Origin: Candidatus Epulonipiscium viviparus
GTDB lineage: Bacteria > Bacillota > Clostridia > Lachnospirales > Cellulosilyticaceae
Direction of reading: 5' to 3'
Length of the DNA stretch: 64,000 nt
Assembly (NCBI RefSeq): GCF_030708075.1
Contig: NZ_CP117982.1
Location: 1,277,228-1,341,227 of the forward strand
Made by a program: the position numbers and the translations under genes
Notes under the pieces: model-generated
Told to the model about the DNA's origin: nothing
The model's input: the letters and a program-made list of their open reading frames with translations, nothing else
Databases searched by the model: none
Part shown: positions 1-8,557 of the stretch, in pieces
How the letters are laid out: every line of letters starts with the position of its first letter
Numbering within the stretch: the stretch's first letter is position 1

Positions 1-504
1 GGATAAAAATTCTGATATGAGCCAGCCATGTGCAAAGTGTGCAGTAACCATATCAAATCCATATTCTTTTGCAATAGCAGCACCCACTGCAAATTCTTGG
101 ATAATTTCGGCCATTTTTGCCTCGTCTAAAGCAATGATTTCGGCCTTATCGTGAGGGCGAGTGCCTGCAGATGGACCGTATACAAAATCTGATTTCATAA
201 ACGAACCGTATTCTCCACAGTGTAGTAATTCAAGTGATACTAGAGAACCGCCTTGTCTCCAAAATTCTACGGTCTCACGAGTTTTAAGAGCAATATCGCG
301 ATTGGTAACTTCAAATGGACTGGTATTTCGCGCGGCAATGCGTCCTCGAATTTCTTTGGAAACAAAGCCGCCACCCAATACTATAAGCGACGCGCCTCCC
401 GTTGCTTTTTCACGAGATTTATGAACATCAATAGGCGATGAAATAATTCGGTTTCTTAAAACGACACCGTTAACTTTTAAGGGCTTAAATAAATTTTTAT
501 ACAT
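1..504 (-). CDS. Old yellow enzyme family NADH:flavin oxidoreductase (N-terminal 168 residues, runs off the window)
   Basis: The reverse-strand frame opens at an ATG at 502-504 preceded by an AGGAGGTCA ribosome binding site (507-516) and stays open to the window edge. The translation starts MYKNLFKPLKVNGVVLRNRI, the FMN-barrel opening of old yellow enzyme / 2,4-dienoyl-CoA reductase proteins. It later has the HxG-type segment LLHCGEYG and the barrel motif HFAHGWLISEFLS, close to the usual HGAHGYLLSQFLSP. Family members are FMN oxidoreductases that reduce activated C=C bonds; many anaerobic ones add an FeS cluster and a second FAD domain, which would lie outside the window. It follows the MBL-fold gene by 33 bases in the same direction and is probably co-transcribed. 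The substrate cannot be told from the sequence. Confidence 0.88.
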   Translation of the reverse strand, partial: MYKNLFKPLKVNGVVLRNRIISSPIDVHKSREKATGGASLIVLGGGFVSKEIRGRIAARNTSPFEVTNRDIALKTRETVEFWRQGGSLVSLELLHCGEYGSFMKSDFVYGPSAGTRPHDKAEIIALDEAKMAEIIQEFAVGAAIAKEYGFDMVTAHFAHGWLISEFLS

Positions 505-537
505 GAGTGACCTCCTAATCTTATCTATAAATGCTTA

Positions 538-1419
538 TTATTCATATACATCAAAATCTTGAGACATATATACTTCGCCAGTATAATTTTGTTTTACATC
601 TTCGATCATATATGCATCTAATTCTTTGAGGGTAGCATTTAAATCTTTCATAGTAGCAGTTTGATTGCCTAGCAAATATACAGGATGATATAAAACAACT
701 TTTTTGACATTGGTAGCGGCTGCTATTTGGCCGACTGCTTCGGAAGAAGTGTGAACAGAGCCATGATAATTTTTCCAAATTTCGGGACGTGATGCTAGGT
801 TTTTGGTGGGATAAACTTCGTGAACCATAATGTCGCAATCTTTTGCATACGTAGCAAATGCATCACAAGGAGACTTGTCGCCAGATATTATAATAGTCTT
901 GTCTGGGGTAACAAACTTGTAAGAGAACGCGCCTCCGAGTGTACCGTGATAGATACTAATGGCATGAACAGTAACGAATTCGTCTTGATAGACTATGCCG
1001 CTATCGGTAATTTCTTTGACATTAACGGTGATGCCATTGGGGTCTGCTTTCATAAGACCGTGCAGTCGTTCGTCAATGTCGTGCTTATAAGCGCTGAGCA
1101 AATTATTAGTCATGGCTTGAGTGCCAACAGGGCCAATTACTGTCATAGCTTCTTTTCGACCAACTACCCAAGGAGTTAATAAAAAGTCGGGGTATCCTAA
1201 AGTATGATCGGAGTGAAGATGAGTTAAAAAACCAACTTTAAGATTTTTGGGCATAAGAGCTTTGATTCCTCGTTGAGCCATCGTATTCGCTTGCCGACAT
1301 AAATTGGAACCAAAATCTACAAGATACGCATTATCGTCAACTACTACTGCAACACAAGGGCCGGAGCGCTCTCGACTTGGATCAGGGGTACCAGAACCTA
1401 ACATTACTAATTTTGTCAT
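538..1419 (-). CDS. Metallo-beta-lactamase-fold hydrolase (ribonuclease Z-like)
   Basis: A protein of 293 residues with the MBL-fold metal motif HLHSDH in LTHLHSDHTLGYPDFLLTP near residue 80, an early LGSGTPDPSRERSG segment, and later metal-ligand regions ISGDKSP and VHEVYP. The order matches RNase Z / arylsulfatase-type MBL hydrolases, which bind two zinc ions. The start was set at the ATG at 1417-1419 because a GAGAGGAG site lies just upstream of it; an in-frame start at 1440 would place the ribosome site inside the gene. Short MBL proteins of this kind without a tRNA context are often general hydrolases, and the neighbouring flavin oxidoreductase suggests small-molecule catabolism. The exact substrate is unknown. 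Confidence 0.82.
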   Translation of the reverse strand: MTKLVMLGSGTPDPSRERSGPCVAVVVDDNAYLVDFGSNLCRQANTMAQRGIKALMPKNLKVGFLTHLHSDHTLGYPDFLLTPWVVGRKEAMTVIGPVGTQAMTNNLLSAYKHDIDERLHGLMKADPNGITVNVKEITDSGIVYQDEFVTVHAISIYHGTLGGAFSYKFVTPDKTIIISGDKSPCDAFATYAKDCDIMVHEVYPTKNLASRPEIWKNYHGSVHTSSEAVGQIAAATNVKKVVLYHPVYLLGNQTATMKDLNATLKELDAYMIEDVKQNYTGEVYMSQDFDVYE

Positions 1420-1440
1420 AAAAATCTCCTCTCTATCCAA

Positions 1441-1463
1441 AAATATCCAAAATTTGGATATTT
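1441..1463. promoter_or_regulatory. 11-bp perfect inverted repeat upstream of the MBL gene
   Basis: The arms AAATATCCAAA and TTTGGATATTT flank a single A. A further direct copy of TATCCAAAA lies at 1434-1442, so three copies of the half-site sit just upstream of the ribosome site of the gene starting at 1419. The position, between a leftward promoter region and the start codon, suits a repressor operator. No regulator is encoded next to it on this side, and the assignment is inference from symmetry. Confidence 0.45.
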
Positions 1464-1847
1464 ATATATAATAGCATATAAGAATTTAAAGTCTGAGATA
1501 ATTTTTTTGAAATTAATATATAAAAAATATGTTAACAGTATATGGAAAAAACATAACAAAGTCAATGTTGAAATGTAAAAAAAAATTATTTGGTTAAAAA
1601 TAGATAAATGAATATAGAGTACCTAGCATAAAAAACGTTTGGAAAAAGTAAAGTATATAAAAAAATAATGCTATAAAAAAAAATTGGCGATATGAGAAAA
1701 TAAATGAGAAAATACAATAAAAAAATCATGCAGATTTACCATGAATATTATAGGATGAGACGAAATATATAAAAAAATTACATATAATATAGCAGTAATG
1801 CTGAAAATAATAAAGATGGCGAAAAATGGATGTATTTTATAAATGTA
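1464..1847. other. AT-rich intergenic region, no gene seen
   Basis: This is the space between two divergent operons. It is very AT-rich, with many A/T runs and no reading frame with a plausible ribosome site. It must hold the leftward promoter of the MBL/oxidoreductase pair and the upstream part of the rightward sulfatase promoter. I see no convincing -35/-10 pair for the leftward promoter and no structured RNA. Confidence 0.5.
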
Positions 1848-1873
1848 TATGATATCATGAGATGGTCAGACCA
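1848..1873 (+). promoter_or_regulatory. -10 box and GntR/FadR-type operator of the sulfatase operon
   Basis: A TATGAT -10 hexamer (1848-1853) is followed at 1863-1873 by the perfect palindrome TGGTC-A-GACCA. This is the TGGTnnnACCA pattern bound by FadR-subfamily GntR regulators. It would lie at about +3 to +13, where a bound repressor blocks transcription, and directly ahead of the ribosome site AAAGGAGG of the first gene. The second gene of the operon encodes a GntR regulator with an FCD domain, so autoregulation is the simplest reading. The -35 region is weak. Confidence 0.65.
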
Positions 1874-1890
1874 ACAAAAGGAGGATATGT

Positions 1891-3678
1891 ATGAAAGCTA
1901 TAATGGTTATGTTTGATTCTTTGAGTCGTAGAATGTTAAAGCCATACGCTAATGTAGATGTGCAAACACCAAACTTTGATAGATTGGCGAAAAGGGCAAC
2001 GACGTTTGACAATTTTTTTGCAGGGAGCTTGCCTTGTATGCCAGCACGCAGGGAAGTTCACACCGGAAGATATAATTTCTTGCATAGAACTTGGGGGCCT
2101 TTAGAGCCGTTTGATGTTTCGATGCCAGAAATTTTAAAGAAAAATGGAATATATACGCATCTAGTTACAGATCATATGCATTACTTTGATGACGGCGGTT
2201 CAACGTATCATAAAAGATATAGCTCGTGGGAAGTGTTTCGAGGTCAGGCATCGGATAGCTGGGTAGCAAAATTAGAGGCACCCGAAATTCCGCCTCATGT
2301 AGATACGATGAGAAAGCATACGCACCCCACGTGGTGGAGAGATTATTGGAAAAATCATAATAAAATAAAAGAAGAGAATTATTATCCGCAAGTTGCGACG
2401 TTTAATGCGGGAATGAAGTTTTTGCAAGATAATATTAATGAGGATGACTGGTTTATACAAATTGAAACTTTTGATCCGCACGAACCATTTGATATGCCAG
2501 ATGAATTTAAATACTTATATGAAAAAGAAGGAGAGTACGCAGGAGACTTTTTTAATTTGCCGTCCTATGGAATTGTATTAGAGAATAAAGAACAAGTGGA
2601 TCACTGTGCCAATTTATACAAATCTCTAATAACGATGTGCGATAAAAGCTTGGGTAGAATACTGGATTTTATGGATGCGCATAATATGTGGAAAGATACG
2701 ATGCTTATCGTGAACTGCGACCATGGGCTGATGGTGGGCGAAAAAGATTGGTGGGCGAAGTCGGTTATGCCTTGCTATAATGAAGTAGCGCAGTTGCCGT
2801 TTTATTTGTATGACCCGCGTTGTAAAAAGAGTGGGAGAAGACAGTCGCTTGCACAAACGATCGATATACCTGCGACGCTGCTAGAATTTTTTGGGCTTGA
2901 TATACCTGCGCAGATGCAAGGAAAGTCTATGCTACCAATTGTAGAAAATGATAGACCTATTAGAGAATACGGATTATTTGGGTATCATGGATCATTTATA
3001 AATTTGGTGGATAACCAGGGGCATGTTTATATGAGAGCATCGCAGAATATTGGAAATACTCCATGCTTTGAATATACTCTGATGCCTACAGGTAGAAATG
3101 GCTTTTTTAGCATTGATTGCTTAAGTAAAGGAGAATTGTCTAGGGACTTTGATTTTACAAAGGGGCTAAAGTTGATGAAATATCCTGCAGATAGCAAATT
3201 GGGTGCACCAATATTTTGTAATTCTTTCCAATATGGAAACTTATTGTGGGATTTAAATGCCGATCCTGAACAAATAGCTCCTCTCGACGATACAGAATTG
3301 GAAGCGACGATGATTAATGCTCTGATACAAGAAATGAAAAGCAATGATGCGCCGATTGAACAATTTGCGAGAGTGGGCTTGGATAGAGAGCATATTTATA
3401 CCAAAGAAGATGTGGTAGCAATGCGCCAGAAACAAAAAACGATAGAAGCGAATTTGATAGATGGGTTTGAGTGGGAACAAGAAGCCAGCACTTTATTTGT
3501 GGCATTAGCAGGCATTATGACAGATACACAGATATACGATGCGCGAGAATATTTGAAGACGAACTCAGAAAATAACTTGATAAAATATGATACGATTGTA
3601 GAATTGGTTCATAAAAAGTATGTGAATAATAAAGAGGCCGGAAAATATTTTATAACAAAATTGATGCGAAATTTATGA
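1891..3678 (+). CDS. Type I (formylglycine-dependent) sulfatase
   Basis: A 595-residue alkaline-phosphatase-superfamily sulfatase. The signature C-x-P-x-R-x3-T-G is present as CMPARREVHTG with the modifiable cysteine at residue 49; this Cys-type site needs an anaerobic sulfatase-maturing radical SAM enzyme, which is not in the window. Other active-site segments are MVMFDSLSRR at the N-terminus (metal Asp9), the YYPQ/HEPF region and NCDHGLMVGEKDWW. No signal peptide is visible, so it probably acts on an imported substrate in the cytoplasm. The C-terminal 150 residues are an extension without clear family features. It is the first gene of a tightly packed operon and its stop overlaps the start of the regulator gene (ATGA). 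The operon context (UlaG, AraD) suggests it desulfates a sugar acid or lactone, which is inference. Confidence 0.9.
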   Translation: MKAIMVMFDSLSRRMLKPYANVDVQTPNFDRLAKRATTFDNFFAGSLPCMPARREVHTGRYNFLHRTWGPLEPFDVSMPEILKKNGIYTHLVTDHMHYFDDGGSTYHKRYSSWEVFRGQASDSWVAKLEAPEIPPHVDTMRKHTHPTWWRDYWKNHNKIKEENYYPQVATFNAGMKFLQDNINEDDWFIQIETFDPHEPFDMPDEFKYLYEKEGEYAGDFFNLPSYGIVLENKEQVDHCANLYKSLITMCDKSLGRILDFMDAHNMWKDTMLIVNCDHGLMVGEKDWWAKSVMPCYNEVAQLPFYLYDPRCKKSGRRQSLAQTIDIPATLLEFFGLDIPAQMQGKSMLPIVENDRPIREYGLFGYHGSFINLVDNQGHVYMRASQNIGNTPCFEYTLMPTGRNGFFSIDCLSKGELSRDFDFTKGLKLMKYPADSKLGAPIFCNSFQYGNLLWDLNADPEQIAPLDDTELEATMINALIQEMKSNDAPIEQFARVGLDREHIYTKEDVVAMRQKQKTIEANLIDGFEWEQEASTLFVALAGIMTDTQIYDAREYLKTNSENNLIKYDTIVELVHKKYVNNKEAGKYFITKLMRNL

Positions 3679-4367
3679 TAGAAAATAAAACTATAAGCAG
3701 GCAATTGTTTGAACGCATATTGGATCAAATTAAAAACGGAGAGTTAAAAGCCGGGGATAAGCTAAAACCCGAAAGAGTATTGGTAGAAGAATATGAAGTG
3801 AGTCGTTCCTCTGTGAGGGAGGCAATTGGAGCTTTAAATAAGATGGGCATTGTAGTTACCAGGCAAGGCAAGAATAGAGGTAATTATATAAATGACAAAG
3901 CGCCAGATATGCTAACCAAAGTTTTAGAAATCTATATGATATTAGATGACAATTTAGCTATCGATTTTTTGCGATTGAGAAAAGAAATAGAGAAAAAGGC
4001 AGCCTATCTTGCGGCGATCAATGCAACACAAATAGAACTAGAAAATATGAAAATTCTGCATCAGCAAAGATCTAAAGTAGCTAATATAGATCAAGAAGAA
4101 TTATATAGATTGGACAGGGAATTACACTTAACTATTGCAAAAGCATCTCATAACAAAGCATTTGAACTTTTTATTGAAGCCGTTTTTGGAGTTTTTAAGG
4201 CTCATCAAGCTAAAATTGGAAATATAAGGGAAATTGCAGACAAATATCATAGCCAAATTATAGGTGCTATTGAAAATAGAGAAGCAGAGCAAGCTGAAGC
4301 ATATATGGAAAATCATATTGAGAATCTGATAGAGGTAATGCAAAAAAATGATGATGAGGAGAAATAA
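3675..4367 (+). CDS. GntR-family transcriptional regulator, FadR/FCD subfamily
   Basis: A 230-residue protein with an N-terminal winged helix (residues 1-75; LKPERVLVEEYEVSRSSVREAI is the typical GntR recognition segment) and a C-terminal all-helical FCD ligand domain. The FCD metal-site pattern is visible: LDRELHLTI (Asp and His), KYHSQIIGAI and YMENHIENL. FCD regulators usually sense sugar acids or other carboxylates and repress the operon in which they lie. Its ATG overlaps the sulfatase stop codon, so translation is coupled. The palindrome TGGTCAGACCA upstream of the operon is the expected operator type. Confidence 0.92.
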   Translation: MIENKTISRQLFERILDQIKNGELKAGDKLKPERVLVEEYEVSRSSVREAIGALNKMGIVVTRQGKNRGNYINDKAPDMLTKVLEIYMILDDNLAIDFLRLRKEIEKKAAYLAAINATQIELENMKILHQQRSKVANIDQEELYRLDRELHLTIAKASHNKAFELFIEAVFGVFKAHQAKIGNIREIADKYHSQIIGAIENREAEQAEAYMENHIENLIEVMQKNDDEEK

Positions 4368-4369
4368 TT

Positions 4370-5422
4370 GTGGCAACTTTTAAAATTAATAAAGTGGTAT
4401 TAGAAGAATTCGAAAAGTTATATGCACAAGGTGTTATCAAAAAAAATGGCAAGCCCATTAAATATTTGGGGGGAGCAGAAGCAATGGGAGCGGGAGTTGC
4501 TTTTGATGCGAATGATTTCTCTAAAAAACAAATTTTGTGGGATGGCGAAAACCATGGCGGCACGATGACTATTTGCCAGATAAATGATAATGGGGACTTC
4601 TATGCTAATGAGAGATTTTACCCGATATTTGATGCGCCAAATTGTGTGGTAGTGTATGGAAAATTAATCGACAATGAATATAAAATGAGTGAAGTGCAAA
4701 TTATACCATATCTGCATAGATTTGATGTGATCGATGTTGGGAATGAAAAAATTTTTGTGGGTGCGACACTTGCAAAGTCGAAAGAAAATAAAGATGATTG
4801 GTCGAAGCCAGGTGAAATTTTAATTGGAAAGTTAAATGAGGACGCTGAAAAGCCGTTTGAGCTTACGGTACTGCAAGGCGGAATTACTAAAAATCATGGA
4901 TACTGCACTACTAATTATAATGGCAAGCGCGTAATATTAATCACGGGTGTAGAAGGGCTATTTTGTATATATATTCCAGAAAAGTTTGAAGATGTGTGGC
5001 AAGTAGAAAAGATGATGAGCATAGAAATTAGCGATGCTTGTACAGTAGATATTGACAATGATGGGCAAGACGAAATTGTTACAATAGAAGGGTTTCATGG
5101 AAATGAATTAAACGTATACAAAAAAGACGGAAGTGGCTGGAAAAAAATCTTTACTAAAGCAATAGAATTTGGCCACGGACTTTGGGGCGGAAAATTGCTC
5201 GGCGAAAACAGATTTATTGCAGGATGGAGACAGGGGACTAAGGAATTAGTTTGCTTTAGTTATAAAGATGGCAAAATAGAGGAATCGGTAATTGGTGCTG
5301 GTGGCACATCACAATTTTCGGTTTGGGAACAAGATAATAAGGCGTATATTTTGTCTGCAGATAGACAGGCAAATGGTCAAATTGGGCAATTAGTTATTTA
5401 TACTTTGGACGCATCAAACTAA
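4370..5422 (+). CDS. FG-GAP/VCBS-like beta-propeller protein of unknown function
   Basis: A 350-residue protein starting at GTG, with GGAG nine bases upstream. It has no signal peptide or membrane segment, so it is cytoplasmic. Several repeated blade-like segments can be seen, for example [20 protein letters not shown], which carries the Asp-rich calcium-type loop of FG-GAP/VCBS repeats, plus [18 protein letters not shown] and [18 protein letters not shown] beta-propeller is likely. The position between the regulator and UlaG suggests a role in the same catabolic route, perhaps a lactonase, isomerase or binding protein. I do not recognise a precise family and do not assign a reaction. Confidence 0.7.
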   Translation: MATFKINKVVLEEFEKLYAQGVIKKNGKPIKYLGGAEAMGAGVAFDANDFSKKQILWDGENHGGTMTICQINDNGDFYANERFYPIFDAPNCVVVYGKLIDNEYKMSEVQIIPYLHRFDVIDVGNEKIFVGATLAKSKENKDDWSKPGEILIGKLNEDAEKPFELTVLQGGITKNHGYCTTNYNGKRVILITGVEGLFCIYIPEKFEDVWQVEKMMSIEISDACTVDIDNDGQDEIVTIEGFHGNELNVYKKDGSGWKKIFTKAIEFGHGLWGGKLLGENRFIAGWRQGTKELVCFSYKDGKIEESVIGAGGTSQFSVWEQDNKAYILSADRQANGQIGQLVIYTLDASN

Positions 5423-5447
5423 TATTATTATAAAGGAGATAATTAAT

Positions 5448-6566
5448 ATGGCAGTAAAGGATCAAAAAGGATTTAATGATAATGTTGGCAAAGGTGATTT
5501 AACAAAAGTGACGAAGCAACTATGGCGTGAAAATTGCTTTCCGGAATGGGGTACTTGGCTAAATGAAGAAATTGAAGATACGATAGTTCCAGAAGGCAAC
5601 TTTGCTATGTGGTGGCTAGGGTGTACTGGAATATGGGTAAAAACTCCAGAAGATGCTAATATTTGTATCGATTTGTGGGTTGGTGTTGGAAAAAGAGGCA
5701 AGCGCGTATGGGATAAACCGTATAGTCAAGGTAAAGATTTCCAGATGTATCATATGAATGGAGGACCAACATATCAACCAAATACGAGATATACGCCGAT
5801 GGTAATTGATCCGTTTGAAATTAAAAAGGTTGATGCGATTTTGTCGACTCATATGCACAGAGATCATATAGACCAATATGTGGCGGCAGCGATAGTGCAA
5901 AATTTCGATGATGTGCCATTTATTGGGCCTAAATTTTCTTGTGATGTTTGGAGAAATTGGGGAGTGCCAGAAGAGCGTTTGGTAGAAGTGCGTCCTGGAG
6001 ATGTGATTAAAATCAAAGATATGGAAATTGTGGCAGTAGATTCGTTTGATAGAACGGCGCTTATTACTTCACCACTTCAGGCAGCAGATATGCGCGGAGT
6101 ATGTCCTACCGATATGGATGACCGTGCCGTTAGTTATATAATTAAAACGCCAGGTGGAAACCTATATCATAGCGGTGATTCACATTATTCAAATATGTAT
6201 TTTAAACATGGCAAGGACCATAAAATCGACGTCGCACTCGCTTCGTTTGGCGAAAACCCTGCAGGCCTAACAGATAAGATGACCTCTGTGGATTGCTTAA
6301 GAATGGCAGAATGTTTAAATGCAAAAGTATTAATTCCGTATCATCACGATATTTGGAACAACATGCTAGCAGATCCAATGGAAATTGAGTATTTATACCA
6401 GTTTAAAGCGCCGAGATTAGATTATCAGTTTAAGGTATATATTTGGCAAGTTGGCGGTAGTTATATGTATCCAAGAGATCAGGATAAGAAGCGCTTTATG
6501 TTTAAACGTGGTTTTGAAGACGCATTTACAGACGAACCAAACCTACCTTTTAAATCATTTTTATAA
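5448..6566 (+). CDS. ulaG: UlaG-type L-ascorbate-6-phosphate lactonase (MBL fold)
   Basis: A 372-residue protein that aligns from end to end with E. coli UlaG as I recall it: [76 protein letters not shown] and the terminal LPFKSFL. The metal motif reads HMHRDHID (UlaG has HDHNDHID), near residue 138. UlaG opens the lactone ring of ascorbate 6-phosphate to 3-keto-L-gulonate 6-phosphate in the cytoplasm. Compared with E. coli the protein has a modest insertion around residues 80-100 ([18 protein letters not shown]). The ribosome site is AAAGGAGAT. The neighbouring sulfatase and the absence of UlaABC and UlaD raise the possibility of a related lactone substrate. Confidence 0.93.
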   Translation: MAVKDQKGFNDNVGKGDLTKVTKQLWRENCFPEWGTWLNEEIEDTIVPEGNFAMWWLGCTGIWVKTPEDANICIDLWVGVGKRGKRVWDKPYSQGKDFQMYHMNGGPTYQPNTRYTPMVIDPFEIKKVDAILSTHMHRDHIDQYVAAAIVQNFDDVPFIGPKFSCDVWRNWGVPEERLVEVRPGDVIKIKDMEIVAVDSFDRTALITSPLQAADMRGVCPTDMDDRAVSYIIKTPGGNLYHSGDSHYSNMYFKHGKDHKIDVALASFGENPAGLTDKMTSVDCLRMAECLNAKVLIPYHHDIWNNMLADPMEIEYLYQFKAPRLDYQFKVYIWQVGGSYMYPRDQDKKRFMFKRGFEDAFTDEPNLPFKSFL

Positions 6567-6605
6567 AATAATTGACATATAAATTGGATAAATTTGGAGG
6601 AAATC

Positions 6606-7310
6606 ATGAGCAAATATCAAAATTTAAAACAAGAAGTTTTTGCAGCAAATCTGGAATTAGTAGCGCGTAAATTAGTTATTTATACTTGGGGAAATGTGAG
6701 CATTATAGACAGAGAGCTGGGTGTTGTTGTAATTAAGCCAAGAGGAATAGAGTATCATGATTTAGTGGCAGAAGATATGTCTGTTACTGATTTGGAGGGC
6801 AATATTATAGAAGGAGATTTGTTGCCATCTGTAGATTTAGAAATTCATTTGGCGATCTATAAACAGTTTCCGGCTATAAAGGCAATTGCGCATACGCATT
6901 CAACCTATGCAACAGCATTTGCGCAGGCTAGATGTGATATACCATGTCTTGGCACAACGCATGCGGATCATTTTTATGGAGTGATACCGTGTACAAGGCA
7001 ATTAACTCCAGAAGAAGTAGCCGGAGAGTATGAAAAAGAAATTGGCAATGTAGTTGTAGAAACATTTTTGGAGAGAAAAATTGATCCGATGCAAGTGTTT
7101 GGAGTGAATGTTGCAGGGCATGGCCCATTTACTTGGGGGGCAACAGCAGGTTTGGCGGTAGAAAACAGTGTTATCCTAGAAGAGCTATCTAAGATGGCAT
7201 TACTGACTAAGCAAGTAAATCCTAATGCACCTTTGCTAGAAAACTATGCATTAGATAAGCATTTCCTAAGAAAGCATGGAGAAGGTTCGTATTTTTATCA
7301 AAGTAAATAG
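6606..7310 (+). CDS. araD: L-ribulose-5-phosphate 4-epimerase (AraD/UlaF family)
   Basis: A class II aldolase/epimerase of 234 residues. Recognised segments are TWGNVSIIDRELGVVVIKPRG, the zinc motif AIAHTHSTYATAFAQA, LGTTHADHFYGVIPCTR, the third histidine in AGHGPFTWG, and FLRKHGEGSYF at the C-terminus. These match AraD/UlaF/SgbE proteins, which turn L-ribulose 5-phosphate into D-xylulose 5-phosphate. The start was placed at ATG 6606 because TTTGGAGGA lies just before it; an upstream TTG in frame overlaps that site. With UlaG this supports a pathway ending in D-xylulose 5-phosphate. Confidence 0.93.
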   Translation: MSKYQNLKQEVFAANLELVARKLVIYTWGNVSIIDRELGVVVIKPRGIEYHDLVAEDMSVTDLEGNIIEGDLLPSVDLEIHLAIYKQFPAIKAIAHTHSTYATAFAQARCDIPCLGTTHADHFYGVIPCTRQLTPEEVAGEYEKEIGNVVVETFLERKIDPMQVFGVNVAGHGPFTWGATAGLAVENSVILEELSKMALLTKQVNPNAPLLENYALDKHFLRKHGEGSYFYQSK

Positions 7311-7329
7311 ATTGCGAGGGATATAAAAA

Positions 7330-8127
7330 GTGAAAACGTCCGTATCATTATCTGTTTTTCAGGGAGCGAAGACAGCACCGATTTTATTTATGGGATCCAC
7401 AGAAGAAAATTTTAGAACAATTAAAGAATTGGGATATGATGGAATCGATCTATTTGTGGATGACCCAACGAGTGATGCAACAAAAGATGCTGTTAAATAT
7501 TTAATTAGGTATGATCTGGGAGTGGGCGTTGTGATGCCAGCGGCATTGGCAGGGCAAGGATTATTTTTAGGCGACGAAGATAAGTCTGTTAGAAATAAAT
7601 GCATCCAGAAAATAAGTGAAATAATAAAGTTTGCAGAAGCAATAGATGGAATGGTATCATTGGGATTGGTTAGAGGAAGCAGTGCCAGAGAAGAGTCATT
7701 GGCTCATTTTTATAGCAAATTTGTAGATTCTTGTGAAAAATTAATTAGCACAACAGACATGCCGTTGCTGATTGAACCAATTAATCGATATGAAATTAAT
7801 ACGATAAATTCGGTGCAAGAAGGAATAGATTTTATAAATAAGTATAAGCTGCCATTATATTTAATGATAGATACATTTCATATGAATATTGAAGATGTAA
7901 GTATAGAGCAAGCGCTTCGAGATAGTTTTTCATTAACGAAGCATATTCATTTTTTAGATTCGAATAGATTGGCTCCATCGATGGGGCATTTGGATATGGA
8001 AGGGTTATATAGAACTGCAGCTGAATTGGGATATAATGGATATCTGTGTTTAGAAGCATTAGCAAAACCGACAGCATATGAATGTGCCAAACGTGGTGCA
8101 GAATTTTTTAAAAAGGTAAAAAAGTAA
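7330..8127 (+). CDS. Sugar (phosphate) isomerase/epimerase, AP-endonuclease-2-type TIM barrel
   Basis: A 265-residue TIM barrel beginning at GTG. The metal-binding residues of the xylose-isomerase-like/AP_endonuc_2 fold are visible: E149 in LIEPINRYE, D181 and H184 in MIDTFHMNIED, H207 and D210 in HIHFLDSNR, E242 in LCLEALAK. The EPINRYE and DTFHMNIED segments look most like ketose 3-epimerases (D-tagatose/D-psicose or L-ribulose 3-epimerase). In the Ula route the analogous enzyme is UlaE, which converts L-xylulose 5-phosphate to L-ribulose 5-phosphate, and this protein may fill that step. It is the last gene of the operon and a terminator follows. Confidence 0.82.
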   Translation: MKTSVSLSVFQGAKTAPILFMGSTEENFRTIKELGYDGIDLFVDDPTSDATKDAVKYLIRYDLGVGVVMPAALAGQGLFLGDEDKSVRNKCIQKISEIIKFAEAIDGMVSLGLVRGSSAREESLAHFYSKFVDSCEKLISTTDMPLLIEPINRYEINTINSVQEGIDFINKYKLPLYLMIDTFHMNIEDVSIEQALRDSFSLTKHIHFLDSNRLAPSMGHLDMEGLYRTAAELGYNGYLCLEALAKPTAYECAKRGAEFFKKVKK

Positions 8128-8138
8128 AGTTAAATTTT

Positions 8139-8171
8139 AAAAGACTCCCCTAACAAGGATGTCTTTTTTTT
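8139..8171 (+). terminator. Rho-independent terminator of the sulfatase/ula-like operon
   Basis: AAAGAC and GTCTTT pair, with CC/GG continuing inside after a bulge, around a loop of about ten bases; eight or more T residues follow. It lies directly after the last gene of the operon and before the next ribosome site. Confidence 0.75.
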
Positions 8172-8282
8172 GTCCATTAAAAAAATATAAAGATAGGAGC
8201 TTTGTGGTAAAATTGGCAAAATACATAAATATGTATTAGAATACATAAAATTTATAAAGAATAGAAAACGGGGAGGGTAAAA

Positions 8283-8543
8283 ATGGCAAATATAATTACG
8301 ATAATAACATTTATAATAGTGTATTTGATACACAATCTATTATTTTATAAAATTTTGCTGCAAACAATGGAACTGAAATTTAAGAATTATACAGTGTATA
8401 TATTGAGCGGCATTAATGTTTTAGTAGCAGGAGTGGCGGTGTTTCTGCTAGTAGATTATTCAGTATGGGTATATTTAAGTATAGTATTGGTATATTGCAG
8501 TACGACAGTAATCTGCTTTCGTGAAAATATTTTAAAAAGATAA
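8283..8543 (+). CDS. N-terminal membrane part of a frameshifted GGDEF-domain protein
   Basis: This 86-residue frame begins at an ATG after GGGGAGGG and encodes three hydrophobic segments. It lines up with the first 90 residues of the intact paralogue at 10043-11644: both have the LLFYKILLQ / SLFYCILAR segment, and TTVICFRENILK against ITIICFEGSIFK. It stops at TAA 8541-8543, exactly where the paralogue continues with KFVWGISIPIHIFS. The missing part is found in the -1 frame of the next entry. A T_TTA_AAA heptamer lies at the junction. Joined there, the two frames give 530 residues, against 533 for the paralogue. It may be a programmed frameshift, a phase-variable run, a young pseudogene or a sequencing error. 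Confidence 0.75.
   Translation: MANIITIITFIIVYLIHNLLFYKILLQTMELKFKNYTVYILSGINVLVAGVAVFLLVDYSVWVYLSIVLVYCSTTVICFRENILKR
8531..8537 (+). promoter_or_regulatory. Slippery heptamer T_TTA_AAA at the junction of the two frames
   Basis: In the upstream frame the codons are ATT TTA AAA AGA TAA. A -1 slip of both tRNAs on TTTAAAA (8531-8537) gives TTT AAA AAG ATA ACT TGG GGC, which runs straight into the frame of the downstream part and matches the paralogue (FKK.xWG). The heptamer has the X_XXY_YYZ form with the stop one codon downstream. A single missing T in the run would give the same result by mutation. Confidence 0.5.
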
Positions 8544-8557
8544 CTTGGGGCTTAGGA

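Noticed and set aside
161-441. Plus-strand open frames at the window start
   Set aside because: They lie opposite the flavin oxidoreductase, whose motifs are clear on the reverse strand.
8221-8245. Palindrome-like ATACAT/ATGTAT motif before the frameshifted GGDEF gene
   Set aside because: Short arms in very AT-rich DNA; similar words are frequent by chance and there is no second site at the paralogue.
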